From contig PGXU01000028.1 in NCBI GenBank assembly GCA_002839335.1, positions 1 to 37,124 of the forward strand: 37,124 nt of DNA, in the 5' to 3' direction. Under the pieces are notes generated by a model. The model did not search any database and was not told the origin of the DNA. It was given only the letters and a program-made list of their open reading frames with translations. Position 1 is the stretch's first letter. Each line of letters begins with the position of its first letter. The translations under genes and the position numbers were made by a program. This DNA comes from Spirochaetae bacterium HGW-Spirochaetae-4. Its GTDB lineage: Bacteria > Spirochaetota > Spirochaetia > Sphaerochaetales > Sphaerochaetaceae. Shown piece after piece: positions 1-7,955 of this stretch.

Positions 1-727
1 TCCCCATACGAAGTGGGTGGTGCTACGCTATCCTACACAACTCATGGCGTACCAAGCCAACATGTCTACCCGTGAATTCGAGGACTTCTTCTACAAGGTC
101 ACGGCGGGGGTCGACTACAAGGCGATGTCCTTGGCCATGGACAAGGCGAAACTGTTCCTGGACAAGGCGGACAAGGTACACATCCTGGCGAACGGGACGG
201 ACCTCTCCTTCTCCATCAAGGGAATGGGTTCGGTCCCCTGCAGTGGCCACAGGAATATTCCTGATGGCGAGATATACAGTTGCCCTATCCGAAATAGCGT
301 GAACGGCACCATTTCCTACAACACCGCTTCGACGTACAATGGGCATTGCTATTCCGATGTCAAGTTCACCATCAAGGACGGAAAGATCGTGGAAGCGAGC
401 GCCGACGACACCGAAGCGATCAACGCATTGCTCGATACCGATGAAGGTGCCCGCTATTTCGGTGAATTCGCACTGGGATGCAATCCGCACATAACCTTTG
501 CCATGGACAATACCTTGTTCGATGAGAAGATCGCCGGTTCGATCCACTTCACTCCAGGCAACGCGTATGCGGAGTGTGACAACGGAAACCGCAGCGACGT
601 CCATTGGGATCTCGTCCAGATCCAGACACCGGAATATGGTGGTGGAGAGGTCTGGATCGATGGCGTATTGATTAGGAAAGACGGGGTATTCGTACACGAG
701 GCGTTTGTGGACCTCAATTTCGCGTAA
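1..727 (+). CDS. M29 family metallo-aminopeptidase, C-terminal part (5' end outside window)
   Basis: The reading frame is open from position 2, so the gene starts upstream of the window; 241 C-terminal residues are visible. M29 enzymes (AmpS, AmpT, PepS) are cytoplasmic, cobalt- or zinc-dependent aminopeptidases that remove N-terminal amino acids from peptides. Family landmarks are a GEFALG stretch holding a ligand Glu, then HFTPGNAY, whose His and Tyr seven residues later match the conserved His/Tyr pair, then NRSDVHWDLV with the paired HWD ligands, and a G-rich end (GGGEVWIDG). The stop is followed by a hairpin and by the convergent purU. Nothing looks broken. The family call is firm; peptide preference cannot be read from sequence. 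Confidence 0.88.
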   Translation, partial: PHTKWVVLRYPTQLMAYQANMSTREFEDFFYKVTAGVDYKAMSLAMDKAKLFLDKADKVHILANGTDLSFSIKGMGSVPCSGHRNIPDGEIYSCPIRNSVNGTISYNTASTYNGHCYSDVKFTIKDGKIVEASADDTEAINALLDTDEGARYFGEFALGCNPHITFAMDNTLFDEKIAGSIHFTPGNAYAECDNGNRSDVHWDLVQIQTPEYGGGEVWIDGVLIRKDGVFVHEAFVDLNFA

Positions 728-733
728 CGATTT

Positions 734-768
734 AGCGGTCTGTAAAGGGGTCTGGATTACAGACCGTT
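734..768. terminator. Hairpin between convergent genes, probable shared terminator
   Basis: A 9-bp perfect stem, CGGTCTGTA at 736-744 with TACAGACCG at 758-766, sits between the stop of the M29 gene (727) and the stop of purU (774). There is no strong U-run on either side, so it may be a weak bidirectional terminator or an RNA-protecting hairpin. Confidence 0.6.
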
Positions 769-773
769 GCTAC

Positions 774-1634
774 TCAATGCTCCGCGTTGAATACGATTGT
801 CCGATTGTTGAATATGATGATCCGGTGCTCGAGATGTGCTTGGACTGCACGCGAGAGCACCTGACGTTCGACGTCCTTTCCCACTTGGCGCAATCCTTCC
901 GGACTCAGCTCGTGGTTGACCCGCACCACATCCTGCTCGATGATCGGACCCTGGTCGAGGTCTTCGGAGGCATAGTGCGCCGTGGCCCCGATCATCTTCA
1001 CCCCGCGTTCATATGCACGCATATACGGGTTGGCACCTTGGAATGCGGGAAGGAACGCATGGTGGATGTTGATGATCTTGCCTGACCACTCGGCGGTGAA
1101 TTCGGCAGTCAGGATTTGCATATAGCGGGCCAGAACAACCAGGTCCACATCGTGTTTGGCGAGCAGCTCGCGGATCTTCTCCTCCTGCTCGGGCTTGCGG
1201 TCCTTGGTGATCGGCAAATAGTAATACGGAATCCTGAATTGGTCGGCGATATACTCCAGATCGGGATGGTTGCTGATGATCAGCGGAATATCGCAAACCA
1301 GGTCACCCTCGTGCTGGCGACTGAGCAGATCGAACAGGCAATGGCTGGTCTTCGAGACCAGGACTGCCACACGATTGCGATAATCGGTGAAATGGCATTC
1401 CCAGGTAAGTTCCAAGCCTTGTGCGAATCGGGCGAAATCGGACTGCAGCTCCTTGCGGGTGGTCTTGAGATCCGCCAGGTCGAGTTCGACGCGCATATAG
1501 TACCGTTTGGCCCGAGTATCGGAATGCTGTTGGCAATGGAGGATGTTGTACCCACGCGAATAGAAGTACTGGGATATCGCGGCCAACAACCCTTTGCGAT
1601 CATTGCACTGTATGAGGAAGATGATTTTATGCAT
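774..1634 (-). CDS. purU: Formyltetrahydrofolate deformylase PurU
   Basis: This 286-residue protein hydrolyses 10-formyl-THF to THF and formate, balancing the one-carbon pool and supplying formate for purine synthesis. Residues about 3-80 form an ACT regulatory domain (FLIQCNDRKGLLAAI). The rest is a formyltransferase fold with the NIHHAFLPAFQGANPY active-site block and the catalytic-Asp stretch DLDQGPIIEQD. The frame opens further upstream, but the ATG at 1634 starts exactly at the ACT domain and has a GAGGAG Shine-Dalgarno sequence. Length fits the family (about 280). It is the last gene of a leftward group after xseA and xseB, 90 bp downstream of xseB; co-transcription is possible but not shown. 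Confidence 0.93.
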   Translation of the reverse strand: MHKIIFLIQCNDRKGLLAAISQYFYSRGYNILHCQQHSDTRAKRYYMRVELDLADLKTTRKELQSDFARFAQGLELTWECHFTDYRNRVAVLVSKTSHCLFDLLSRQHEGDLVCDIPLIISNHPDLEYIADQFRIPYYYLPITKDRKPEQEEKIRELLAKHDVDLVVLARYMQILTAEFTAEWSGKIINIHHAFLPAFQGANPYMRAYERGVKMIGATAHYASEDLDQGPIIEQDVVRVNHELSPEGLRQVGKDVERQVLSRAVQAHLEHRIIIFNNRTIVFNAEH

Positions 1635-1724
1635 GATAACGAGCTCCTCTCGGACCGGTGTCGGCCTGTGATTTCGCAATAGTATACTGGTCAACGCGTT
1701 GTGATGCAACAGTCCAGACAGGTT

Positions 1725-1961
1725 CTAGCGGGTTTCCGTCTCCGCGAACGGTGCCAAAGTCGGTTGCTGTGCAGATGTGTCGTCCGTCGGTGTGAGCAGT
1801 ATCTCCACCTTCCGTTCAATCTCGGTCAATTGTTTTTCGACCGACCTGGCGATTCCAACCCCCTCCTCGAACAATGCTATCGCTTCCTCCAGGGGAGTCT
1901 CGTTGCTTTTCAACTTTTCGGTGATTGCTTCCATCCGTTTCATATCCTGCTCAAAGCCCAT
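1725..1961 (-). CDS. xseB: Exodeoxyribonuclease VII small subunit
   Basis: This 78-residue protein is the small subunit of exonuclease VII, which degrades single-stranded DNA to oligonucleotides in repair and recombination; several XseB copies bind each XseA. The N-terminal helix pair carries the family signature (KRMEAITEKL, then ETPLEEAIALFEEG). The C-terminal 20 residues are low-complexity. Start ATG 1961 has a GGAGG box 7 nt upstream; upstream in-frame codons run back into xseA and look non-coding. It begins 22 bp after the xseA stop in the same direction, the usual pairing. Confidence 0.93.
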   Translation of the reverse strand: MGFEQDMKRMEAITEKLKSNETPLEEAIALFEEGVGIARSVEKQLTEIERKVEILLTPTDDTSAQQPTLAPFAETETR

Positions 1962-1983
1962 GGGTGAACCTCCAATCGTAGTT

Positions 1984-3201
1984 TCAATTCTTTTGCCCAA
2001 CTGTATCGGTTGTGGCGGTGATGGATCCCTTTGCGAAACGAACCGCAAAGGTGTCTCCGGGTGACAGGGTATTCGCATCCCTTACGATCCGCTTTTCACC
2101 TGCGGTCGTCACGATCGAATACCCCCTGTCCAATATGGCCAGTGGTGACAAAGTTTCCAGTTGCCTGTCCAAGAGCATCCATGCGGAACGGGTCGATTTC
2201 AACCGGTCGACCACGAGGGAGGACATGGATTGCCGCAAGTCGTCGGTCTTCAGGTGTGCCTGTTCCATGCGTCGGGAGAAATATTCCGTCATACGGCTGG
2301 GCGTGAACAACGCCGTCCGACTCTTTGCCAAGGTGATTCGGCTCTGCAGGATTTCCGCCATGGATACCACCGATTGCCGTATCGTACGGGAGGTGTCCTC
2401 CAACGGCTGGCTAACGAGCTCGGCTGCGGCCGAAGGGGTGGGGGCGCGAAGATCCGCGGCAAAATCACTCAATGCCCAGTCGATCTCATGGCCTACTGCA
2501 CTTACAATCGGAATTTCCGAGGAGACGATCGCCTCGATGACGATCTTTTCACTGAACGGAAGCAGGTCCTCGAGGGAACCACCACCTCTTCCTATTATGA
2601 GGATATCGGCCAATCGCCACCTGTTCGCCGCTTCGATTTGCGCACGGATTGTTTTGGCCGCACCATCTCCCTGGACCACCGCCGGCAACACCACGATATC
2701 TATGGAGGGATTCCTCCGCTTCAACACTTGCAGGATATCCCGCACTGCCGCCCCGGTCGGGCTGGTGACGATTCCGATCCGTTTGGGGTGCTCTGGAAGT
2801 GGTCGCTTCCGCTCGGCGTCGAAATACCCTGCCGCAGCGAATTCCTGTTTCCTCTTCTCCAATAGGGCAAGGATGTCGCCCGTTCCACTACGGGTCATGG
2901 TTTCGCAGATGATCTGGTACGAGCCTCTTCTGGCATATACCGAGATATTCCCCGTGACGACGACCCGGTCCCCGTCTTTTGGTTGGAAAGGAAGCCTCCA
3001 CGACTTTTGCTTGAACATGACTGCTTGGATCGAGGCTTCGGAATCGTTTAGCTGGAAATACCAGTGCCCGCTGGATGCCGGGCGAAAATTGGAGATTTCC
3101 CCTGCGACAGTAAGGCCATAAAAGGAACCTTCCAACGTCTGTTTGATCAGTGTCGTGAGATCGTCGACTGAAAATACATGGTCTTCGAACAGTTCGTTCA
3201 T
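1984..3201 (-). CDS. xseA: Exodeoxyribonuclease VII large subunit
   Basis: This 405-residue catalytic subunit of exonuclease VII has an N-terminal OB-fold (about residues 10-110, GEISNFRPASSGHWYFQL), which binds single-stranded DNA. The exonuclease core follows (about 130-330) with GIVTSPTGAAVRDI, the glycine-rich IIGRGGGSLEDL, SAVGHEIDW and the LRAPTPSAAAE block. A coiled-coil region and a short C-terminal domain (LDRGYSIV) complete the family layout. ATG 3201 is chosen because it overlaps the stop of the upstream membrane gene as ATGA and has GGAG/GAGG upstream; the frame stays open much further but that part is antisense-like. It is translationally coupled to its upstream neighbour and followed by xseB. 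Confidence 0.95.
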   Translation of the reverse strand: MNELFEDHVFSVDDLTTLIKQTLEGSFYGLTVAGEISNFRPASSGHWYFQLNDSEASIQAVMFKQKSWRLPFQPKDGDRVVVTGNISVYARRGSYQIICETMTRSGTGDILALLEKRKQEFAAAGYFDAERKRPLPEHPKRIGIVTSPTGAAVRDILQVLKRRNPSIDIVVLPAVVQGDGAAKTIRAQIEAANRWRLADILIIGRGGGSLEDLLPFSEKIVIEAIVSSEIPIVSAVGHEIDWALSDFAADLRAPTPSAAAELVSQPLEDTSRTIRQSVVSMAEILQSRITLAKSRTALFTPSRMTEYFSRRMEQAHLKTDDLRQSMSSLVVDRLKSTRSAWMLLDRQLETLSPLAILDRGYSIVTTAGEKRIVRDANTLSPGDTFAVRFAKGSITATTDTVGQKN

Positions 3202-3854
3202 GCCGATTCCTCTCCTTTCATGATTCGTTCGTTTTTCATCCTGCTGTTGTGCCCCAAGGTCTGTGAGACGATACCCGAGATGCTGAACAGCGCGGTCATT
3301 CCCAGAAATACCCACAGCGGTAGGAAGTAGAACCGTGTGAACAGCAGTGCCGCCACGGCCCCTCCCGTCAACGATGTCGTCCAAATGAGGAACGCCGTCG
3401 GTTTGGCCACATGCACAGCCATGGCGAGGACACCGGCGATGGCCATGAGGATGAGTGTGGTCTGCGTGGGTAGGGAAATCCACCCCTCGACGAAGGGTAT
3501 CGCTGCGAGTAGGGGGAACAACAGGAGGTCGGATACCGCTTCGGCAATCTTGTGGGCCTTTGTTTGCAAGAGGATGCCACCGGCAGAAATTGCTATGGTG
3601 GCAATGGCGAGCAGTACGATTTCCCAAGCGCCTTCGGTGTACAGCAGGATATCGAGGGCCGAGCGGGTACCGGAACCCTGGGTGAGGACACCTGGCAGGG
3701 CTGCCGGATTTCTGGCTATTGCCAACACCACGAGTGTTGCGGCGACAGCAACGAGAACGATCCGGACATATGCAAGGTATCTCTCGAACCGAAGCCCCAG
3801 GAACAACACGAGGTATGCGGAAATGACACCACCGATCATGACAAGTGAATTCAT
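3198..3854 (-). CDS. Multi-pass membrane protein of unknown function
   Basis: This 218-residue hydrophobic protein starts at ATG 3854, which follows a strong GGAGGAG box; the open frame upstream crosses a terminator and is unlikely to be translated. About seven membrane spans can be seen: residues about 4-24, 31-50, 80-100, 110-132, 138-165 and two more in 170-205, ending in a basic, charged tail. A stretch resembling AVHVAKPTAFLIWTTSLTGG is reminiscent of the DUF4126 family, but I am not sure of that. Its last four bases (ATGA) overlap the start of xseA, so the two are co-translated. No function can be inferred beyond membrane location. Confidence 0.75.
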   Translation of the reverse strand: MNSLVMIGGVISAYLVLFLGLRFERYLAYVRIVLVAVAATLVVLAIARNPAALPGVLTQGSGTRSALDILLYTEGAWEIVLLAIATIAISAGGILLQTKAHKIAEAVSDLLLFPLLAAIPFVEGWISLPTQTTLILMAIAGVLAMAVHVAKPTAFLIWTTSLTGGAVAALLFTRFYFLPLWVFLGMTALFSISGIVSQTLGHNSRMKNERIMKGEESA

Positions 3855-3895
3855 CCTGTCTTCTCCTCCTCTTGTACAGCATACGCCATAGAAAT

Positions 3896-3921
3896 AAAAA
3901 AGACAGCCCGTTCGAGCTGCC
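3896..3921 (-). terminator. Rho-independent terminator after the ferredoxin gene
   Basis: On the minus strand a GGCAGC/GCTGTC stem (bases 3916-3921 with 3902-3907), extended by inner pairs, is followed directly by a run of six U (3896-3901). It ends the ferredoxin transcript just before the Shine-Dalgarno of the membrane protein at 3854. Confidence 0.8.
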
Positions 3922-3958
3922 TTCTTGATGCACACGGATGAGCCCATCCGTAAAAATG

Positions 3959-4126
3959 TCAGTCGGCGAGGATTGCACCGGTGGGACAAGCGTCGGCACA
4001 GGCGCCGCAACTGATGCACAGATCGGCATCAATCACATAGATATCTCCCTCTGAAATCGCCTCGACAGGACATTCCGGGAGGCAAGATCCGCAAGCGACA
4101 CACGCATCGGTAATTGTGTAAGCCAT
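3959..4126 (-). CDS. Small 2[4Fe-4S] ferredoxin (55 residues)
   Basis: This short gene encodes a clostridial-type ferredoxin, a soluble low-potential electron carrier. Translation gives [15 protein letters not shown] and so on, with two full CxxCxxCxxxCP motifs: Cys9, 12, 15, 19 and Cys37, 40, 43, 47, each followed by Pro. The two halves are related by internal duplication, as in the family. ATG 4126 has an AAGGAG box and lies downstream of a promoter with TTGACG, 17-bp spacer and TATAGT. It is a single-gene unit ending at a strong terminator. In an anaerobe this would serve pyruvate:ferredoxin oxidoreductase, hydrogenase or similar; the partner is unknown here. Confidence 0.95.
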   Translation of the reverse strand: MAYTITDACVACGSCLPECPVEAISEGDIYVIDADLCISCGACADACPTGAILAD

Positions 4127-4158
4127 AGTAGACTCCTTAGGTTTTTTATACGCGTTCG

Positions 4159-4187
4159 ACTATATACCCATCCTGTATCGACGTCAA
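4159..4187 (-). promoter_or_regulatory. Promoter of the ferredoxin gene
   Basis: On the minus strand: -35 TTGACG (4187-4182), 17-bp spacer, -10 TATAGT (4164-4159). It faces away from the topB promoter, and the two -35 boxes lie 3 bp apart. Confidence 0.7.
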
Positions 4188-4219
4188 GGCTTGCCTTGGG
4201 GTCTCCTTCCCGATATAGT
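4185..4219 (+). promoter_or_regulatory. topB promoter and divergent dyad
   Basis: The plus-strand promoter has -35 TTGCCT (4191-4196), 17-bp spacer and -10 TATAGT (4214-4219). The -35 boxes of this promoter and the divergent ferredoxin promoter are bridged by a perfect dyad, CAAGGC-TT-GCCTTG (4185-4198), with further partial symmetry outside it. It could be an operator acting on both genes. Confidence 0.55.
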
Positions 4220-4260
4220 CCACAATCATATGAAGCTTCATAGTTTTGGGGGATGACACA

Positions 4261-6609
4261 ATGGGCAAACAACTGGTATTGGCAGAAAAACCGAGCGTTG
4301 GGCGGGAACTTGCCAGGGTCTTGGGATGTCGGGGGCGTGAACGGGGATACAGTGAGGGTGAGCGGTATGTGGTGACCTGGGCATTGGGCCACCTTGTGGA
4401 ACTTGCCCAACCTGCCGAATACAGCGACCGCTACAAACGATGGTCGATGCAGGACCTTCCCATGTTGCCGGCACAATTGCGCCAGAGCGTCATGGAGCAG
4501 ACCGCCGACCAATACAGGGTGGTGGAATCGCTTATGCGTCGCCCCGATATCGACTCGCTGGTCATTGCCACCGACGCCGGTCGGGAAGGGGAACTCGTTG
4601 CCAGATGGATCATGAAGATGGCCGGATGGGACAAGGAAGTGAAGCGGTTGTGGATCAGCAGCCAGACCGATGCGGCTATCACCCAAGGGTTCGGGAAGTT
4701 GAAGGATGGGCATCTCTACGAAAACCTCTACGCAGCCGCCGAAGCTCGTGCTACCGCCGACTGGTATATCGGCATGAATGTCACGAGGGCCCTGACGTGC
4801 CGCTATGATGCCAAATTGTCCGCGGGACGGGTCCAGACACCCACGTTGGCCTTGATGACCGACAGGGAGGATGAACGTGATACCTTCTCCGGCGGCTTCT
4901 ATTGGACCATCCGTGCCGATTTCGACGGATTCACTGCATCATGGCAGGATGCACAAGGATCGGTGCGTATCCCCTCCGAGGAGCTTTCCGAAAAGATTTC
5001 AGCGGAAATCAAAGGCAAGCAGGGAACGATTGTCTCGGTCGAAACCGTCGAGAAGACTGAACAACCGCCATTGGCATACGATTTGACCGAATTGCAGCGT
5101 GACGCGAACCTCCAGCTCTCCTTCAGTGCGAAGGATACGTTGGATATCCTGCAGAAGCTGTATGAGAACCATAAGATCGTCACCTATCCCCGGACCGACA
5201 GCCGCTATATCACCAATGATATCGTTCCCACCCTTACCGGCAGGTTGAAGGCTCTTGATGCCACTCCCTTCGGGCAGATAGCAGGAGTATATGTAGACCA
5301 TGGTTACCGGCAGGATATGGATCGTTTTGTCATGGAGAGCGGTGTGACCGACCACCATGCGATTATTCCCACCGAACAGCGTGTCGACCTGGCGAGACTA
5401 TCGAAGGATGAACGGTCCCTGTGGGAGTTGATTGCACTCAGGTTCATGGAGGTCCTCTCCGGCGATTATCTCTATCGGACCACAACTGTCGAAGTATCGG
5501 TTGAAAACCATAGGTTCCTGACCCGCATGACCATTCCTGTGATGCAGGGTTGGCGTGACATGGCGCGTCTGATAGGTCGTCGAAGCGCCGCGGCCCTTGC
5601 CGACGATGCGCTCTCCGACAGCTCGCTCTCGGTGGAAAAGCCGATCGAGGTGGGACAGACGGTAGCCGTGGGAGCAGTGCGGACGAGGCGGAACACCACC
5701 AATCCACCCGACCGGTATACCGAGGCCACACTCTTGTCCGCCATGGAGCATGCAGGTCGTTTCGTGGAGGATGTGGCGCTCAAGAAACGATTGGGAAGTG
5801 GACTGGGAACACCGGCGACCCGCGCGGATATCATAGAGAAGTTGTTGCAGAACCATTATATCGAGCGTGAGGGACGATACCTCGTACCGACTCCCAAGGG
5901 AAGGGAATTGGTACGACTCTCCCCGATGGAACTCCGCTCACCGGAGCTGACAGCACGTTGGGAAGCCAGATTGGCGGCAATCGCGGAAGGCAAGGAATCC
6001 CAGCAATCGTTTGTCGAGGATATCAAACGGAATGCCAGGACACTCGTATCCGAGGTCTCGGCGAATAAAGAGCGGTTCGCCCCTAAATTCCCCAATGGCA
6101 AGACGTGTCCTTTCTGCAATACCGCGATGATGAATATTGTCGACGAGTTCGGACAAGTGCATTTTATCTGCCAGAAGCTCTCCTGTTCCTACGAGGAGGC
6201 CCTGGTGAAGCGGCGGAAGCCGGTCGATGGGAACGGCGTGTCTCCAACCGGTGATGCACAGCCGGTCGCAAAGAAGGTCCTGGTGAAGGTCAAGACAATG
6301 CCGGCCTCCTCGGCAACGGGGAAAAAAGTCGTGGTTGTCAAGAAAAGCGGGAAGGCTCCCGCCGAAAGTGCCGAACAGTGGGAGACCGTGGTCGAAGTCA
6401 TCCGGCCCTCCAAATTGGCCGGTCGAAGGGACTATTCGCAGGACTCGCGGCGGGAAGCTCGCCCGGCCAGACCGGTTGCTCCCGTGCAACGGAGGGAACC
6501 TGCCTCCGGTGCGTATACCGGTTCCTCCGACAGTGGAACGACCTTCGCCGATCTGCTCGCAGCGAGTGAGAAACGGAAAAAAGAGCGTGATGGGAAGCGA
6601 AAAAAGTAG
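4261..6609 (+). CDS. topB: DNA topoisomerase III
   Basis: This 782-residue type IA topoisomerase relaxes and decatenates DNA through a transient 5'-phosphotyrosine link. The Toprim domain is at the N-terminus (AEKPSVGRELARVLG near residue 8; acidic pair and Arg in ATDAGREGEL at 103-112). SAGRVQTPTLALM is at 187-199, and the catalytic Tyr is residue 309 in TYPRTDSRYIT. After the core (to about 590) comes a four-Cys zinc ribbon (about 616-650, CPFC...CQKLSC) and a long basic, low-complexity tail rich in Lys and Arg that should bind DNA. It is longer than typical TopB (about 650-730) because of this tail. ATG 4261 is preferred over TTG 4246, because GGGGGATG precedes it at the right distance. 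Confidence 0.95.
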   Translation: MGKQLVLAEKPSVGRELARVLGCRGRERGYSEGERYVVTWALGHLVELAQPAEYSDRYKRWSMQDLPMLPAQLRQSVMEQTADQYRVVESLMRRPDIDSLVIATDAGREGELVARWIMKMAGWDKEVKRLWISSQTDAAITQGFGKLKDGHLYENLYAAAEARATADWYIGMNVTRALTCRYDAKLSAGRVQTPTLALMTDREDERDTFSGGFYWTIRADFDGFTASWQDAQGSVRIPSEELSEKISAEIKGKQGTIVSVETVEKTEQPPLAYDLTELQRDANLQLSFSAKDTLDILQKLYENHKIVTYPRTDSRYITNDIVPTLTGRLKALDATPFGQIAGVYVDHGYRQDMDRFVMESGVTDHHAIIPTEQRVDLARLSKDERSLWELIALRFMEVLSGDYLYRTTTVEVSVENHRFLTRMTIPVMQGWRDMARLIGRRSAAALADDALSDSSLSVEKPIEVGQTVAVGAVRTRRNTTNPPDRYTEATLLSAMEHAGRFVEDVALKKRLGSGLGTPATRADIIEKLLQNHYIEREGRYLVPTPKGRELVRLSPMELRSPELTARWEARLAAIAEGKESQQSFVEDIKRNARTLVSEVSANKERFAPKFPNGKTCPFCNTAMMNIVDEFGQVHFICQKLSCSYEEALVKRRKPVDGNGVSPTGDAQPVAKKVLVKVKTMPASSATGKKVVVVKKSGKAPAESAEQWETVVEVIRPSKLAGRRDYSQDSRREARPARPVAPVQRREPASGAYTGSSDSGTTFADLLAASEKRKKERDGKRKK

Positions 6610-6690
6610 AAGAATCGATCAAGTTTATATGTATTAAACATGTAAAATGGTGTATAAATATACATATATTAGCTCTAAAAGTTTTATATA

Positions 6691-6721
6691 CAACGAAATA
6701 AAAATCTCAATTATTTCGTTG
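6691..6721. repeat. 11-bp perfect inverted repeat overlapping the -35 box
   Basis: CAACGAAATAA (6691-6701) is matched exactly by TTATTTCGTTG (6711-6721) across a 9-bp AT-rich spacer. The right arm runs into the -35 box (TTGACA, 6719-6724) of the TAXI/TRAP promoter. No U-run follows, so a second regulator site is more likely than a topB terminator. Confidence 0.6.
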
Positions 6722-6746
6722 ACAAGTAGGGCTCTCGTGATATGAT
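6719..6746 (+). promoter_or_regulatory. Promoter of the TAXI/TRAP transporter
   Basis: Consensus -35 TTGACA (6719-6724), 16-bp spacer, -10 TATGAT (6741-6746). Transcription should begin near 6753, inside the operator that follows. Confidence 0.8.
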
Positions 6747-6753
6747 GTAGTTG

Positions 6754-6772
6754 CTACTCATACTGTAAGAAG
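6754..6772. promoter_or_regulatory. Operator site 1 (CTACTCA dyad) at the transporter promoter
   Basis: CTACTCA-TACTG-TAAGAAG starts 7 bp after the -10 box. The left arm matches sites 2 and 3 exactly; the right arm is degenerate. A wider GCTACT/AGTAGC symmetry (6753-6776) surrounds it. The position over the start of transcription is that of a repressor site. Confidence 0.7.
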
Positions 6773-6814
6773 TAGCAGATGTTATAAGGAACATCGAAAC
6801 GACAGGAGGAAAAC

Positions 6815-7858
6815 ATGAAGAAGATTTTGAAAGGATTGCTGGTACTGTCACTCGTACTAGTATCGGGAATGTTGTTTGCTGCCGCTCAGGGAGAAGCCAT
6901 GGCATCGGATGCTGAAGTTCTTACTCCTGCAACCTACTCGTGGACAGCAGGTGGTATGGGTGGTGGTTGGTATACCCAGGCCGGTGGAATGGCGGCGATT
7001 GTGAAGAACAACGTCCCCGAAATTACCATCAAGGTTATTCCTGGTGGCGGTACGGTCAACCCTGCCAAGCTTGATGCCGCACAGGACGACTTCGGATGGG
7101 GAGTAGGGTATGTCGACAAGGCCGCATACAATGGCACAGCTCCATTGTTCGACAAGGCATATGCGAATATCCGTGGTTTGGCGGGAAACTTCTCGGTGGA
7201 CTTCTACCACTTCCTGGCTGCCAAGAACACTGGAGTCACCACCATCGACGAACTCGTAGCCAAAGTCAAGGCTGGAGAGAAGGTCAACCTCGCCGGACCC
7301 ATGGTCGGTACCAGCGAACGCGCGCTCACCTCGCTTTTGTTTGAGAACTATTACGGGATTTCCTACGAACAGATCGAAAAGAATGGCGGACGGGTCATCT
7401 ATGCCGCATATGGCGACATGGTCAACCTCTACAAGGACCGGCACGTGGATTACGTGATCGCTTGTCTTGGACTTCCCGGATCGGCAATCACCGAAATGTC
7501 CATCTCCCGCGATTCTGTCCTGCTGAAGGCTTCCGACGACCTGGTCAAATTCTCCGACAGCACCTATGGTACAGTCGCATTCGATTCCGGTCTGAACAAG
7601 ATCCCCGCAGGGACCTACAAGGGTATCGACGTCGACACACAGGCTATCGGCCACTCGACAGAAATTATCGCACGCGTGGGATTGCCTGAAATCGTAGCGT
7701 ACAACTTCGTGAAGGCCCTCATGGAAAACCTTGACGAGGTCCAGTCCCTCACTCCGTCCTTCGCGAAGTATTTCTCGAAGGAAATGGCTCCAAAGACTAT
7801 GGTTCCCCTGCACCCGGGTGCCGAACGTTACTATCGTGAGATCGGAGTCATCAAGTAA
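6815..7858 (+). CDS. TAXI family TRAP transporter solute-binding protein
   Basis: This 347-residue periplasmic receptor captures a small organic acid or amino acid and delivers it to a TRAP permease. A Sec signal peptide is clear (basic MKKILKG, hydrophobic to about residue 22, Ala-rich cleavage site). The mature protein shows TAXI hallmarks near its start: TAGGMGGGWYTQAGG and then IPGGGTVNPAKL. ATG 6815 has an AGGAGG box 5 nt upstream. The permease follows 97 bp downstream, after an intergenic hairpin, an arrangement that usually lets the binding protein be made in excess. Ligand unknown: TAXI receptors are reported mainly for glutamate-like or dicarboxylic acids, but the neighbours here suggest something linked to amino-acid oxidation or lysine. 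Confidence 0.92.
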   Translation: MKKILKGLLVLSLVLVSGMLFAAAQGEAMASDAEVLTPATYSWTAGGMGGGWYTQAGGMAAIVKNNVPEITIKVIPGGGTVNPAKLDAAQDDFGWGVGYVDKAAYNGTAPLFDKAYANIRGLAGNFSVDFYHFLAAKNTGVTTIDELVAKVKAGEKVNLAGPMVGTSERALTSLLFENYYGISYEQIEKNGGRVIYAAYGDMVNLYKDRHVDYVIACLGLPGSAITEMSISRDSVLLKASDDLVKFSDSTYGTVAFDSGLNKIPAGTYKGIDVDTQAIGHSTEIIARVGLPEIVAYNFVKALMENLDEVQSLTPSFAKYFSKEMAPKTMVPLHPGAERYYREIGVIK

Positions 7859-7888
7859 GTACTTTCTATAAGTAGGTTAAGTATCATT

Positions 7889-7926
7889 GGGAGCGCGCTT
7901 ATCTTCTGGGGAAGGTTCGCGCTCCC
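7889..7926 (+). other. Intergenic hairpin between binding protein and permease
   Basis: GGGAGCGCG (7889-7897) pairs with CGCGCTCCC (7918-7926), a 9-bp GC-rich stem with a 20-nt loop and no U-run. Such hairpins commonly protect the upstream message from 3' decay and attenuate the downstream gene. Confidence 0.65.
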
Positions 7927-7955
7927 CTACATTCAGAATCAGTGGAGTGATCCGT

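Noticed and set aside
3855-4032. N-terminal extension of the xseA and membrane-protein frames up to 4019-4032
   Set aside because: The extension crosses a rho-independent terminator and is antisense or out of frame to the ferredoxin; strong Shine-Dalgarno boxes mark the shorter starts.
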